Shown here: positions 36,283-44,467 of the stretch, piece by piece
How the letters are laid out: each line of letters starts with the position of its first letter
Position numbering within the stretch: the first letter of the stretch is position 1
Assembly (NCBI GenBank): GCA_004298115.1
Contig: SCRJ01000170.1
Span: forward strand, 1 to 57,919
Source of the DNA: Acidobacteriota bacterium
GTDB taxonomy: Bacteria; Acidobacteriota; Thermoanaerobaculia; Thermoanaerobaculales; Thermoanaerobaculaceae
Length of the DNA stretch: 57,919 bases
Direction of reading: 5' to 3'
Notes under the pieces: model-generated
The model's input: the letters and a program-made list of their open reading frames with translations, nothing else
Told to the model about the DNA's origin: nothing
Database searches by the model: none
Made by a program: the position numbers and the translations under genes

Positions 36283-38208
36283 ATGAACGAACACGCTGGT
36301 CACGAGGCGTACCGGGTCGGCGACCTCACGCTCGACGTGGAGGCCCGGCTGTTACGGCGTGCGGGCGCCGTCGTGCCGCTGCCGCCCAAGACGTTCGAGC
36401 TCTTCGTCGAGCTCGTCCGCCGCGCCCCCGGCGTCGTCCGGCGGCAGGAGCTGCTCGACACCGTGTGGCTTCACGAGTTGGTCAACGACGAGGCGCTCAC
36501 ACAGCGGGTGATGCTGCTGCGGCGCGCCCTCGGCGACGATCCCAAGGAGCCGACGTTCATCGCCTCGGCCCCCAGGTGGGGCTACCGGCTGGTGGCCGCC
36601 GTCGAACGGATCGAAGCCACACCGTCGGAGCCCGTCGCCGCACCGGAACCCGCCGCCCCGCCCGACCGCGGCGACGGCTCGGGAAGCAGCGATCGCCTGC
36701 GTTCGCAGCTGGCGGTCTCGCGCGTCCGCAACCGCTGGCTCGTCTGGCTCTCCGGAGGGCTCGCGGCCGCCGTCACCGCGCTGGTCGGAACCCTCGTGCT
36801 CGACGGGCACCGCCACACGATCGACTCGCTGGCGATCGTACCCTTCCGCGCCGTCGAGGGCGGCGGGAGCGGGGCCGAGTACCTGTGCGACGGCATCCCC
36901 GCGACGCTCAATCGGACGCTGCGCTCGGCGCTGCCGGGACTCCGGGTCATCGCCGAGAGCGCGATGACCCGCTACCGTGGTCAGGAGGTGGATCCGCAGC
37001 GGGTCCGCCACGACTTCGGCGTCCGCGCCGTGCTCACCGGAACGCTGCTGCGGCGCGGCGACACGCTGGTCATCGACGCCGTGCTGGCGGACGCCGAGGA
37101 CGGGACGCAGCTCTGGGACGCACACATCGAGCGCCCCATGGCCGACCTCCTGTCGGTTCAGGACGAGATCTCGCACGAGATCGTCAAGGGCCTGCGCATC
37201 CCGCTCTCCGGGAAGGAACGCACGCAGCTCGCCCGGCCGCCGGCAGCGAACGTCGAGGCGTACACGCTCTACCTCAAGGGCCGGTACTTCTGGGGCACGC
37301 GGAACGACCAGGGGTTCGCCGACGCGATCGCGTCGTTCAAGGCGGCGATCGACATGGACCCCGCGTACGCCCTCGCCTACGCCGGGCTCGCGGACTGCTA
37401 CGCGATCGAGAGCACGATCGAGTACGGCGCCGCCCCGGCCAACGAGGCGATGCCCATGGCACGGGCCCTGGCACGGAAAGCCCTTGCGATCGACGCCGAT
37501 CTCGCGGAGGCGCACGCGTCCCTCGGCCTCGTGCTCTGGTTGTACGACTGGGACAGGGCCGGCGCCGAGCGCGAGCTGCGCCGCGCCGTCGAGTTGGACC
37601 GCGACTACGCCGCGGCCTGCCAGTGGCTGGCCGAGATGCTCGCCGAGCAGGGAAAGGCGGAGGAAGCGGACCGGGAGATCCGGCGCGCCCTCGCGATCGA
37701 CCCCCTCTGCCTCGTGGCCAACGGCGACCGGGGGTTGTTCTCCTACTACCGGCGCGACTACGAGCAGGCGGTCCGGTCCTACCGCCAGACGCTCGCGATC
37801 AACCCGGAGTTCTCCCAGGCGTGGCTCGGCCTCGGCCTCGCGTATGCGCAGCAGGGAGCGTTCGCGGAGGCGGTCGAGGCCATCGGGCGGGTCAACCGCC
37901 TCGGTCCGATACCGCCGGCGATGGCCGCGCTCGGCTACGCCTACGGCCTGGCCGGCCGGAAGCGTGAGGCCCGAGCGGTGCTCGCCGACCTGGAAAGCCT
38001 CGCCAGGAAGCGCTACGTCTCCAGCCTGTACGTCGCCGCGGTGTTCATCGGCCTCGGGGACCGCGACCGCGCCTTCGAGTGGCTCGGCCGCGCCTGCGAC
38101 GAGCGCGCGAGCATGCTCGGCACCCTCAAGGTCGACCCCGCCTTCGATCCGCTGCGGAGCGACCCACGCTTCGCCGCCCTGCTCGCTCGCGTCGGTCTCG
38201 CCACGTAG
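36283..38208 (+). CDS. CadC-like winged-helix regulator with TPR repeats
   Basis: The 641-aa product has an OmpR-type winged-helix DNA-binding domain (residues about 10-105, PPKTFELFVELVRRAPGVVRRQELLDTVW), a linker, one membrane helix (about 150-173) and a TolB-N-like/adenylate-cyclase-associated domain (DSLAIVPF...). TPR repeats follow to the end (about 320-630; YAGLADCYAIES, AWLGLGLAYAQQGAFAEAV). It is a one-component membrane regulator of the kind common in Acidobacteriota. It is divergent from the lipoprotein operon and may control it. No ribosome site precedes ATG 36283, consistent with the mapped promoter. Confidence 0.9.
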   Translation: MNEHAGHEAYRVGDLTLDVEARLLRRAGAVVPLPPKTFELFVELVRRAPGVVRRQELLDTVWLHELVNDEALTQRVMLLRRALGDDPKEPTFIASAPRWGYRLVAAVERIEATPSEPVAAPEPAAPPDRGDGSGSSDRLRSQLAVSRVRNRWLVWLSGGLAAAVTALVGTLVLDGHRHTIDSLAIVPFRAVEGGGSGAEYLCDGIPATLNRTLRSALPGLRVIAESAMTRYRGQEVDPQRVRHDFGVRAVLTGTLLRRGDTLVIDAVLADAEDGTQLWDAHIERPMADLLSVQDEISHEIVKGLRIPLSGKERTQLARPPAANVEAYTLYLKGRYFWGTRNDQGFADAIASFKAAIDMDPAYALAYAGLADCYAIESTIEYGAAPANEAMPMARALARKALAIDADLAEAHASLGLVLWLYDWDRAGAERELRRAVELDRDYAAACQWLAEMLAEQGKAEEADREIRRALAIDPLCLVANGDRGLFSYYRRDYEQAVRSYRQTLAINPEFSQAWLGLGLAYAQQGAFAEAVEAIGRVNRLGPIPPAMAALGYAYGLAGRKREARAVLADLESLARKRYVSSLYVAAVFIGLGDRDRAFEWLGRACDERASMLGTLKVDPAFDPLRSDPRFAALLARVGLAT

Positions 38209-38432
38209 GCGCGTCTGCGACCGCGCCTCGGCGGAAGGATCCTCCGTGCGGGACCGGGCACCCATCACCCGCGGGCCGTGCTCGACCGGACACCAGTTGC
38301 CACTACCATGATGTTGGGACAGGCGATCACGCCGTCTCCGGGACGGGAAGCGGAACACGGCCGGGGAGTGGAAGGCTCTCGGGCTCAAACGGGCCCCGGC
38401 CGAAGCCGGGAGAAGCAAAGCGGGAGGAATCG

Positions 38433-38843
38433 ATGGACGTTCCATCAGGGTGGTTCGAAGCGGCGAAGGGCAAGGAGGTCGAGGTCGTCCTGACCGGCCA
38501 GCAGGGCCCGATCACAGGCATCCTCGAGTCGGTCGGCGCGAGCTTTCTCGAGCTTCGGGACGGGCTCGACGACGTTTGGGTGAGCCTGTCGGCGGTCGTT
38601 TCGATCAGGGTTCACTCGCGCCGGCCGCCGGTGAGGGGCGTCGATTCGAAGCGTTCGGCGACGAGCGAGCCCGAGACGCGAGAGGTTGTGCTGTTCTGCG
38701 AGGAGTGCGGGTACGAGCGGATGGGTCGCGAGCCGGTTCCCGCGGCGGAGAAACCGGAGGCAGCGCCGGGAGCCGTGCAGGCGATCGTCACCTGTCCCGT
38801 ATGCGGTTGTAGGAGCTGGACACGCAAGAGGCCGCAGCCCTAG
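38433..38843 (+). CDS. Sm-like/beta-barrel domain with C-terminal zinc ribbon, unknown function
   Basis: The 136-aa product begins with a stretch (KGKEVEVVLTGQQGPITGILESVGASFLELRDGLDDVWVSLSAVVSIRV) whose pattern matches Sm-like folds: a strongly bent five-strand sheet with the G-x-L turns. Two CxxC pairs follow (FCEECGYERMG and TCPVCGCRSW), a likely four-cysteine zinc ribbon. Such a combination could bind RNA or protein. GGAGGAAT lies before ATG 38433, 5 bases spacing. It has no close partner: 224 bases after the CadC-like gene and 156 bases before the ACT-domain gene. Confidence 0.65.
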   Translation: MDVPSGWFEAAKGKEVEVVLTGQQGPITGILESVGASFLELRDGLDDVWVSLSAVVSIRVHSRRPPVRGVDSKRSATSEPETREVVLFCEECGYERMGREPVPAAEKPEAAPGAVQAIVTCPVCGCRSWTRKRPQP

Positions 38844-38999
38844 GGATCGCCCGGCCGGGAGCCGACCGCCGCGCGTTTGCCGACTGCGGCGGAGTTGGGC
38901 GTGCCCGCGTCGTTCCGGCGCCAGCAAACCCTGTGTGTCGTCGACCGCCTGGGACGCCCAGGCACAGGGGCCGTCGCCCGGCTCGAAAAGATCCCGGGC

Positions 39000-39656
39000 T
39001 CAAGGCCAGAGGAAACGCTTGAGGATCGAGAAGGCTCGGTCCACGTCGTCCTTCGCGAGCACGATGGTCAGCTCGCCGTACGTCGAGACCACCTCCACCA
39101 CGTTGAGGCCGGCCAGCGCCAGCTGCTTGAGCAGGGTGTAGTGGACCCCCGGCGTCCGCACGCTCTTCGGCGGCAGCGGGATGACGATCGCCGAGAGGTC
39201 GTCGAGACGGCTCACCAGCTGCTCGGAGCCGAACGCCGTCTCGATGCGGCCCGCAAGCCGCGCGCTCGCGATCAGCGTCGCTTCGAACACCCCCTGCGTA
39301 TAGGTCAGGAACGCGTCCCGCTCCTTCGCGATGCTCAGCAGCAGGTTGCGATGACGCTCGAGCAGCGTGGGCGAGCTGCGGAAGGTGAACTCGACCAGGC
39401 TCGAGCGCACGGTGAGGTCGCGCATCTGGCGCAGCAGCTTCACGATCGAGCGGTCGTGCGCGGCGATCCGCGGGGCGAGGCGCTTCAACGCCATCATCAC
39501 GGCCGCGTCCGACACGCCCCTCCCCACGGCGCCCTCCACCTGCGGCCGCATGCGGCGCGCCAACGCGGAGAGGTTGAGGATGCCCGCGGCGAGCCCCTCT
39601 TCGAGCAGGGGCGACTCGCGAACCAGCTCCTCCACCACGACGGCCGTCGTCCGCAT
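39000..39656 (-). CDS. ACT-domain protein divergent from the lysW operon
   Basis: The 218-aa product ends with an ACT domain (VRTPGVHYTLLKQLALAGLNVVEVVSTYGELTIVLAKDDVDRAFSILKRFL), a fold that binds amino acids. The N-terminal half, with LEEGLAAGILNLSALARRMRPQVEGAVGRGVSDAAVMMALKRL, is a helical segment conserved with many ACT proteins of unknown role and could be a DNA-binding part. Position and divergence from the lysine pathway suggest a lysine-responsive regulator, which is inference. ATG 39656 is preferred over GTG 39716 because a good promoter (39664-39692) would start transcription right at 39656. Confidence 0.75.
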   Translation of the reverse strand: MRTTAVVVEELVRESPLLEEGLAAGILNLSALARRMRPQVEGAVGRGVSDAAVMMALKRLAPRIAAHDRSIVKLLRQMRDLTVRSSLVEFTFRSSPTLLERHRNLLLSIAKERDAFLTYTQGVFEATLIASARLAGRIETAFGSEQLVSRLDDLSAIVIPLPPKSVRTPGVHYTLLKQLALAGLNVVEVVSTYGELTIVLAKDDVDRAFSILKRFLWP

Positions 39657-39663
39657 CGCATAA

Positions 39664-39692
39664 AAATTAACAATTCGGACGATTTTCGTCAA
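39664..39692 (-). promoter_or_regulatory. Promoter of the ACT-domain gene
   Basis: On the minus strand, -35 TTGACG (39687-39692) and -10 TAATTT (39664-39669) are 17 bases apart. The expected transcription start, 7 bases after the -10, coincides with ATG 39656, so the mRNA is probably leaderless. This is one of the few AT-rich islands in the window. Confidence 0.65.
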
Positions 39693-39711
39693 TCCTTCTG
39701 AGAAATTTGAC
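39688..39711. promoter_or_regulatory. Candidate operator dyad between the ACT gene and lysW
   Basis: Arms GTCAA (39688-39692) and TTGAC (39707-39711) flank a palindrome TTCTGAGAA (39696-39704) with one central base. It overlaps the -35 of the ACT-domain gene and contains part of a TTGACA (39707-39712) facing lysW, so a bound protein could act on both directions. Confidence 0.45.
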
Positions 39712-39758
39712 AACACCCCGTGACCCGGTCGAACCTGCCACCGTCACTGGGGGGAAGA

Positions 39759-39935
39759 ATGAGTCCACTTCACAGTACTTGTCCGATCTGCGACGCGACC
39801 GTCGAGCTGCCGGGAGATGTGAGCGCATCGCAGGTGGTGCGCTGCGGCGACTGCGGCGCCGACCTCGAGGTGCAGGCGCTCGACCCGCCGGTGCTCGTCG
39901 AGGCCCCGGCGGAGGAAGAGGACTGGGGGGAGTGA
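39759..39935 (+). CDS. lysW: LysW amino-group carrier protein
   Basis: LysW protects the amino group of alpha-aminoadipate (or glutamate) during lysine (or ornithine) synthesis by carrying it on its C-terminal glutamate side chain. The 58-aa product has a zinc ribbon (CPIC at residues 8-11 and CGDC) and ends EEDWGE, the conserved LysW tail with the acceptor Glu. GGGGGGAAG lies just before ATG 39759, which is why the shorter start is chosen. The stop overlaps the next gene's ATG by one base. It is the first gene of the operon and faces the ACT-domain gene. Confidence 0.95.
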   Translation: MSPLHSTCPICDATVELPGDVSASQVVRCGDCGADLEVQALDPPVLVEAPAEEEDWGE

Positions 39936-41113
39936 TGCTGCGCATCCTCGACAGCACGCTGCGCGAGGGCGAGCAGACGCCCGGCGTCTGCTTCGACGTC
40001 CACGTCAAGCTGGCGATCGCCGAGCTGCTCGCCGCGATCGGCGTGGACGTCATCGAGGCCGGCCACCCGGCGGTGACCGAGGAGATCCACCGGGCGGTCC
40101 GGGTGCTTGCCGGGCGCGGGCTCGCCCCGCTCGTCGGCGCGCACGCCCGCTCCCTGGAGGGCGACGTCGAAATGGCGCTCGAGTGCGGCGTCGGGTTCCT
40201 CGGCATCTTCTACTGCGTCTCGGAGACGCGCCTGGCCGATCGCGCGACCGACCTCGACGGCGCGGTCGCGCGGATCACCGCGGTGATCCGCCTCGCCAAG
40301 GCGCGAAAGCCGGACCTCGTCGTCCGCTACACGCCCGAGGACGCGGTCCGCTCGCCGTTTGAAAACGTCATGACCGCGGCCGCGGCCGCCTGCGCGGCCG
40401 GCGCCGACGTGATCAGCATCGCCGACACCACCGGCTACATGATCCCCGGCACCGACCGCAGCATGTTCGACTACATCACGCGCCTCAGGGCGGAGCTCGC
40501 CCTGCGGGGGTTCCAGCCGCAGATCGCGGTGCACTGCCACAACGACCGCGGCCTCGCCCTCGCCAACGCCCTCGACGCCATGCGCGCCGGCGCGGGCCTC
40601 ATCGACGCCTCGGTGCTTGGCCTCGGCGAGCGCGCCGGGATCGTGGACCTCGGCACGCTGCTCGCCGTGCTCGCGTCCGACTTCGGCCTCGCCGGTCGCT
40701 GGGACTTGACGCTGCTGCCGGAGCTGTACGAGCTCGTCAGCCGGTACGCCCGGGTGAGCGTCCCCGTCAACCTTCCGGTGACGGGCAGGAACGCGTTCAC
40801 TCACTGCGCCGGAGTCCACACCCAGGCGGCGGTGCGCAACCCGCTGCACTACCAGAGCCTCGACCCGGCGATCGTGGGCCGCGCACCCGAGATCGCGCTC
40901 GACCACATGGCGGGGATGGCGTCGCTGCGGTTCTCGCTCGAGCGCATCGGCTACGGCGACCTCCCGGACGAACTCGTCCGTTCGCTCCTGAAGCGCGTCA
41001 AGGAGGTCGGCGAGAGCGGCCGCACGGTCGACCTCGACGAGTTGCTCCTCATCGTGCGCGCCGCGCTGGAGCGGGACGCCCGGGCAGATCGCGTCGAGAG
41101 GCTCGCGTCATGA
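39935..41113 (+). CDS. Homocitrate synthase-like enzyme (2-isopropylmalate synthase family)
   Basis: The 392-aa product has [14 protein letters not shown] (residues 5-18), with the catalytic Arg and metal-binding Asp of the DRE-TIM metallolyases, and [12 protein letters not shown], the metal-binding HxH motif. Within a LysW operon this is most likely homocitrate synthase, condensing acetyl-CoA and 2-oxoglutarate. Isopropylmalate or citramalate synthase is possible on sequence alone. It lacks the long C-terminal regulatory domain of LeuA. ATG 39935 overlaps the lysW stop, and the end overlaps lysX by 4 bases. Homoaconitase and homoisocitrate dehydrogenase genes are not in this window. Confidence 0.88.
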   Translation: MLRILDSTLREGEQTPGVCFDVHVKLAIAELLAAIGVDVIEAGHPAVTEEIHRAVRVLAGRGLAPLVGAHARSLEGDVEMALECGVGFLGIFYCVSETRLADRATDLDGAVARITAVIRLAKARKPDLVVRYTPEDAVRSPFENVMTAAAAACAAGADVISIADTTGYMIPGTDRSMFDYITRLRAELALRGFQPQIAVHCHNDRGLALANALDAMRAGAGLIDASVLGLGERAGIVDLGTLLAVLASDFGLAGRWDLTLLPELYELVSRYARVSVPVNLPVTGRNAFTHCAGVHTQAAVRNPLHYQSLDPAIVGRAPEIALDHMAGMASLRFSLERIGYGDLPDELVRSLLKRVKEVGESGRTVDLDELLLIVRAALERDARADRVERLAS

Positions 41114-41958
41114 GGGTCGGGTTCCTCCACTCGCTCATCCGCAAGGAGGAGAAGCTGCTCCTCGACGAGCTGGCGACCCGGTCGGACGTCGAGGTCGTGA
41201 TGATCGACGACCGCGAGATCACCTTCACGCTCGGCCAGGCCCGCCGCGATCTCGACGTGGTGCTGGAGCGCTGCATCAACCACTCGCGCGCCCTCCACGC
41301 GCTGCGCTTGTTCGAGAGCCAGGGCGTCGCGTGCGTCAACACCTCGGCGGTCGCGGCGACGTGCGGCGACAAGCTGCTCACCTCGATCGCGCTCGGCGAG
41401 CACGGCGTGCCGCAACCCGAGGTACGCGTCGCGTTCACGCCGGAATCGGCGATCGGGGCGATCGAGGCGATGGGCTACCCGGTCGTGCTCAAGCCCGCGG
41501 TCGGCTCGTGGGGGCGGCTGCTCGCCAAGGTCAACGACCGCGACGCCGCCGAGGCGCTGCTCGAGCACAAGACCACGCTCGGCTCCTACCACCACTCGGT
41601 GTTCTACATCCAGAAGTACGTCGCCAAGCCCGGCCGCGACATCCGCGCCTTCGTGGTCGGCGACGAGTGTGTGGCGGCGATCTACCGCAACTCCGAGCAC
41701 TGGATCACCAACACCGCCCGAGGCGGGTCGGCGACGAACTGTCCGATCACGCCGGAGCTGGCGGCGATCTCGCTCGCCGGCGCCAGAGCGGTCGGGGGCG
41801 GCGTGGTCGCGCTCGACATCTTCGAGTCCGACGCCGGGCTTCTCGTCAACGAGGTGAACTACACGATGGAGTTCAGGAACTCGATCGCGCCGACGGGCGT
41901 CGACATCCCGGCCAAGATCGTGGACTTCGCGCTGGCGCGCGCCCGGGTGCCGGCGTGA
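41110..41958 (+). CDS. lysX: LysX, LysW-alpha-aminoadipate ligase (RimK-type ATP-grasp)
   Basis: Joins the amino group of alpha-aminoadipate to the gamma-carboxyl of the LysW C-terminal Glu using ATP. The 282-aa product has an ATP-grasp core ([20 protein letters not shown], then IRAFVVG and [24 protein letters not shown] with the metal-binding Glu/Asn). The TGVDIP stretch that follows is like bacterial LysX enzymes. ATG 41110 overlaps the upstream gene by 4 bases and the stop overlaps lysY by 4 bases. Substrate choice (aminoadipate or glutamate) cannot be proven, but the homocitrate-synthase-like gene argues for lysine. Confidence 0.93.
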   Translation: MRVGFLHSLIRKEEKLLLDELATRSDVEVVMIDDREITFTLGQARRDLDVVLERCINHSRALHALRLFESQGVACVNTSAVAATCGDKLLTSIALGEHGVPQPEVRVAFTPESAIGAIEAMGYPVVLKPAVGSWGRLLAKVNDRDAAEALLEHKTTLGSYHHSVFYIQKYVAKPGRDIRAFVVGDECVAAIYRNSEHWITNTARGGSATNCPITPELAAISLAGARAVGGGVVALDIFESDAGLLVNEVNYTMEFRNSIAPTGVDIPAKIVDFALARARVPA

Positions 41959-43001
41959 GCGCGGTCCCGGTCGCGATCGTCGGCGCCTCGGGCTACGCGG
42001 GCGGCGAGCTGCTCCGCCTGCTCCTCGCCCACCCCGGCGTCGAGGTGCGACAGGTCACCTCGGAGAGCCGCGCCGGCGAGCCTGCCGCAGCGGCGCACCC
42101 CAACTTACGCCGTCGCACGACACTCACGTTCTCCCGGATGGACGACCTGCACCCCTGCGACACGGCATTCCTCTGCCTCCCGCACGGGCGGACGGTCGAG
42201 GTCATCGACGGCGTGCTGGCGCGATCGGAGCGGGTCATCGACCTCTCCGCCGACTTCCGCCTGCGCCGCGCCGAGGACTACGTGCGCTGGTACGGCTTCG
42301 CCCACCCCCGGCCCGACCTGCTCGGCGCGTTCGTCTACGGCATCCCCGAGTTGCACCGCGAGGCGATGCGCGGCGCGCGCCTGGTCTCCAGCGCCGGCTG
42401 CAACGCGACCGCGGTGATCCTGGCGCTCCACCCGCTGTTCAAGCACGGGGTGGCCGACACCCGCTGCACGGTGGTCGAGGCCAAGGTCGGGTCGAGCGAG
42501 GGCGGCGCCGGCGTCTCGCCCGCATCGCACCACCCGGTGCGCGCCAACTGCGTGCGCTCGTACAAGCCCACCGGCCACCGCCACACCGCGGAGATGCTGC
42601 AGGAGCTGGGGCTATCCGGCGACTCCCGCATCCACTTCTCGGCGACCGCGGTCGACCTCGTGCGCGGCATCCTCGCCACCTGCCACGTGTTCCTCAACAA
42701 CCGCGTCGACGAGAAGCAGATCTGGAAGCTCTACCGGCAGGAGTACGGCGCCGAGCCGTTCGTCCGCATCGTCAAGGAGCGCGACGGGGCGTTCCGGTAC
42801 CCGGAACCGAAGCTGCTCGCCGGCACGAACTTCTGCGACATCGGCTTCGAGCTGGACGGTGACGGCAACCGCCTTGTCGTGATGAGCGCACTCGACAACC
42901 TGGGGAAAGGCGCCGCGGGCCAGGCCGTGCAGGCGTTCAACCTCATGCACGGCCTCGACGAAACGGCGGGCCTGGGGTTCGCCGGCCTTCATCCGGTGTG
43001 A
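41955..43001 (+). CDS. lysY: LysY, LysW-aminoadipyl-phosphate reductase (ArgC-like)
   Basis: NADPH-dependent reductase that converts the acyl phosphate on LysW to the semialdehyde. The 348-aa product has the Rossmann start [26 protein letters not shown] and [16 protein letters not shown], whose Cys is the catalytic thiol of the ArgC family; [13 protein letters not shown] is the second conserved region. It could also act in arginine synthesis as in some thermophiles with one LysW set. GTG 41955 overlaps the lysX stop (GTGA). The gap to the next gene is 3 bases. Confidence 0.93.
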   Translation: MSAVPVAIVGASGYAGGELLRLLLAHPGVEVRQVTSESRAGEPAAAAHPNLRRRTTLTFSRMDDLHPCDTAFLCLPHGRTVEVIDGVLARSERVIDLSADFRLRRAEDYVRWYGFAHPRPDLLGAFVYGIPELHREAMRGARLVSSAGCNATAVILALHPLFKHGVADTRCTVVEAKVGSSEGGAGVSPASHHPVRANCVRSYKPTGHRHTAEMLQELGLSGDSRIHFSATAVDLVRGILATCHVFLNNRVDEKQIWKLYRQEYGAEPFVRIVKERDGAFRYPEPKLLAGTNFCDIGFELDGDGNRLVVMSALDNLGKGAAGQAVQAFNLMHGLDETAGLGFAGLHPV

Positions 43002-43004
43002 GCC

Positions 43005-43643
43005 ATGTGCCGCCTGCTTGCCGTCAAGGACCGTACGCCGTTCGCGATCGCGCCGCTGCTCGGTGCGTTCGCCGCGATGGCGCGCAGCAGCCGCGAGTAC
43101 CAGGGCGACGGCTGGGGTTGCGCCTGGCGCGGCGCCACCGGCTGGCAGGTCTACCACAGCCTCGCGCCGGTCTGGGACGACGACGCCCGGTCGTTCGGCG
43201 AGACCCGCCTGCTCGTCGCCCACGCCCGCTCGGCGTTCCGCAACGAGGGGATCGTGGTCGAGAACAACATGCCGTTCGCCGCCGGCGGGCTCGTGTTCGC
43301 GTTCAACGGCGAGCTGCACGGCGTGCGGATCCGCGAGGAGGGCCGCATCGGCGCCGAGAAGGTGTTCAACACGGTCCGCCGCCTGACGGGCGGCGATCTC
43401 CGGGCCGGCCTCGCTCGGGCGGCGGCGCTGATCCGCGCCCGCAGCCGTTACGTCAGGGCGATGAACGTCGTGCTGAGCGACGGCGAGCGGATCCTCGCCC
43501 ACTCGTCGTTCGCCGAGCGGCCCGAGTACTTCACCGTGCACGTGGCGGCCCGCGACGGCCGGGTCGCCGTGTGCTCCGAGCCGCTGCCCTGCGAGGATGG
43601 CTGGCGTCCCATCGACAACGGCGCCACGGAGGTGTTCGCGTGA
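43005..43643 (+). CDS. Class II glutamine amidotransferase-fold protein (YafJ/EgtC-like)
   Basis: The 212-aa Ntn-hydrolase starts MCRLLAV, so Cys2 becomes the N-terminal nucleophile after Met removal. QGDGWGCAW, VAHARSAF and NNMPFAAGGLVFAFNGELHG match the substrate-binding Arg, Asn and Gly motifs of class II enzymes. There is no synthase domain, so no ammonia acceptor is built in. The family includes EgtC, which cuts a gamma-glutamyl amide. Here it lies between lysY and lysZ with 3-4-base junctions, so it surely is part of the operon. No other pathway step needs glutamine nitrogen, so cleavage of LysW-lysine is a sound hypothesis. Confidence 0.88.
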   Translation: MCRLLAVKDRTPFAIAPLLGAFAAMARSSREYQGDGWGCAWRGATGWQVYHSLAPVWDDDARSFGETRLLVAHARSAFRNEGIVVENNMPFAAGGLVFAFNGELHGVRIREEGRIGAEKVFNTVRRLTGGDLRAGLARAAALIRARSRYVRAMNVVLSDGERILAHSSFAERPEYFTVHVAARDGRVAVCSEPLPCEDGWRPIDNGATEVFA

Positions 43644-44467
43644 TCATCGTCAAGATCGGCGGCGGCAAGTCGATCAACGTCCAGGGCATCGCCCGGGACC
43701 TGGCCGGCATCGGCGAGCAGGCGGTCGTCGTACACGGCGCCAACGCGGTCCGCGACGACCTGGCGGCCACCCTCGGCCGGGTCCCACGGGTGGTGACCTC
43801 GGCCTCCGGCGTCGCCAGCGTGTTCTCCGACCAGGCGGCGATCGACCTCCTGTTGATGGCCTACGCCGGCGCGCGCAACAAGCGGATCGTCGAGGCGATG
43901 CAGCAGGCCGGGGTCGACGCGGTCGGCCTTTGCGGGCTCGACGGGCGGGTCGTGCAGGGCCGGCGCAACCGCGGCATCCGCGTCGAAGCCGGAGGCAGGA
44001 CGTGCATCCTCCACGACCTCTCGGGCAAGCCGCAGTCCGCGAACGTCGCCCTGCTGCGCGCGCTCCTGGCGCTCGGCCACACGCCGGTGCTCACGGTGCC
44101 GATCGCCGACGAGACCGGCGCCGCGATCAACGCCGAGAACGACGACATCGTCGCCGTGCTGGCGCGCGACCTCGAGGCCGACACCGTTGTTCAACTCATC
44201 GAGGCGCCGGGGATGCTGCGCGACCCCGCCGACCCTGCCTCCGTGCTCGCCTCGCTCGGGCTCGAGGAGGTGGCGCGTTGGGAGGCGGCCGCCGGCGGGA
44301 GGTTCAAACGCAAGCTCATGGCGCTGCGCCGTCTCCTCGAAGGCCGCGCGCCGCGCATCGTGATCGCGGACGGCCGCGCCGAGCATCCGCTCGGCGACGC
44401 GCTCGCCGGGATCGGGACCGAGGTCCTGCCATCCGCGCTCGCGCGAGCGGGCGGTGAGCATGGCTAG
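43640..44467 (+). CDS. lysZ: LysZ, LysW-aminoadipate kinase (amino acid kinase family)
   Basis: Phosphorylates the side-chain carboxyl of aminoadipate (or glutamate) attached to LysW. The 275-aa product has IIVKIGGGKSIN at the start (phosphate-binding loop), VVVHGANAVRDDLA and VLTVPIADETGAAINAENDDIVAVLARDL, the nucleotide-binding strand of the amino acid kinase fold. It is ArgB-like but without extra regulatory domains. GTG 43640 overlaps the amidotransferase stop by 4 bases; the end overlaps lysJ by 8 bases. In the reaction order it acts before LysY. Confidence 0.93.
   Translation: MIIVKIGGGKSINVQGIARDLAGIGEQAVVVHGANAVRDDLAATLGRVPRVVTSASGVASVFSDQAAIDLLLMAYAGARNKRIVEAMQQAGVDAVGLCGLDGRVVQGRRNRGIRVEAGGRTCILHDLSGKPQSANVALLRALLALGHTPVLTVPIADETGAAINAENDDIVAVLARDLEADTVVQLIEAPGMLRDPADPASVLASLGLEEVARWEAAAGGRFKRKLMALRRLLEGRAPRIVIADGRAEHPLGDALAGIGTEVLPSALARAGGEHG

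Noticed and set aside
39707-39712. TTGACA as -35 of lysW
   Set aside because: No -10-like hexamer at 16-18 bases downstream; the region there is GC-rich, so the lysW promoter is not identified.
39657-39716. GTG start at 39716 for the ACT-domain protein
   Set aside because: The extra 20 codons lie in the AT-rich promoter DNA, and the mapped promoter would start inside them.
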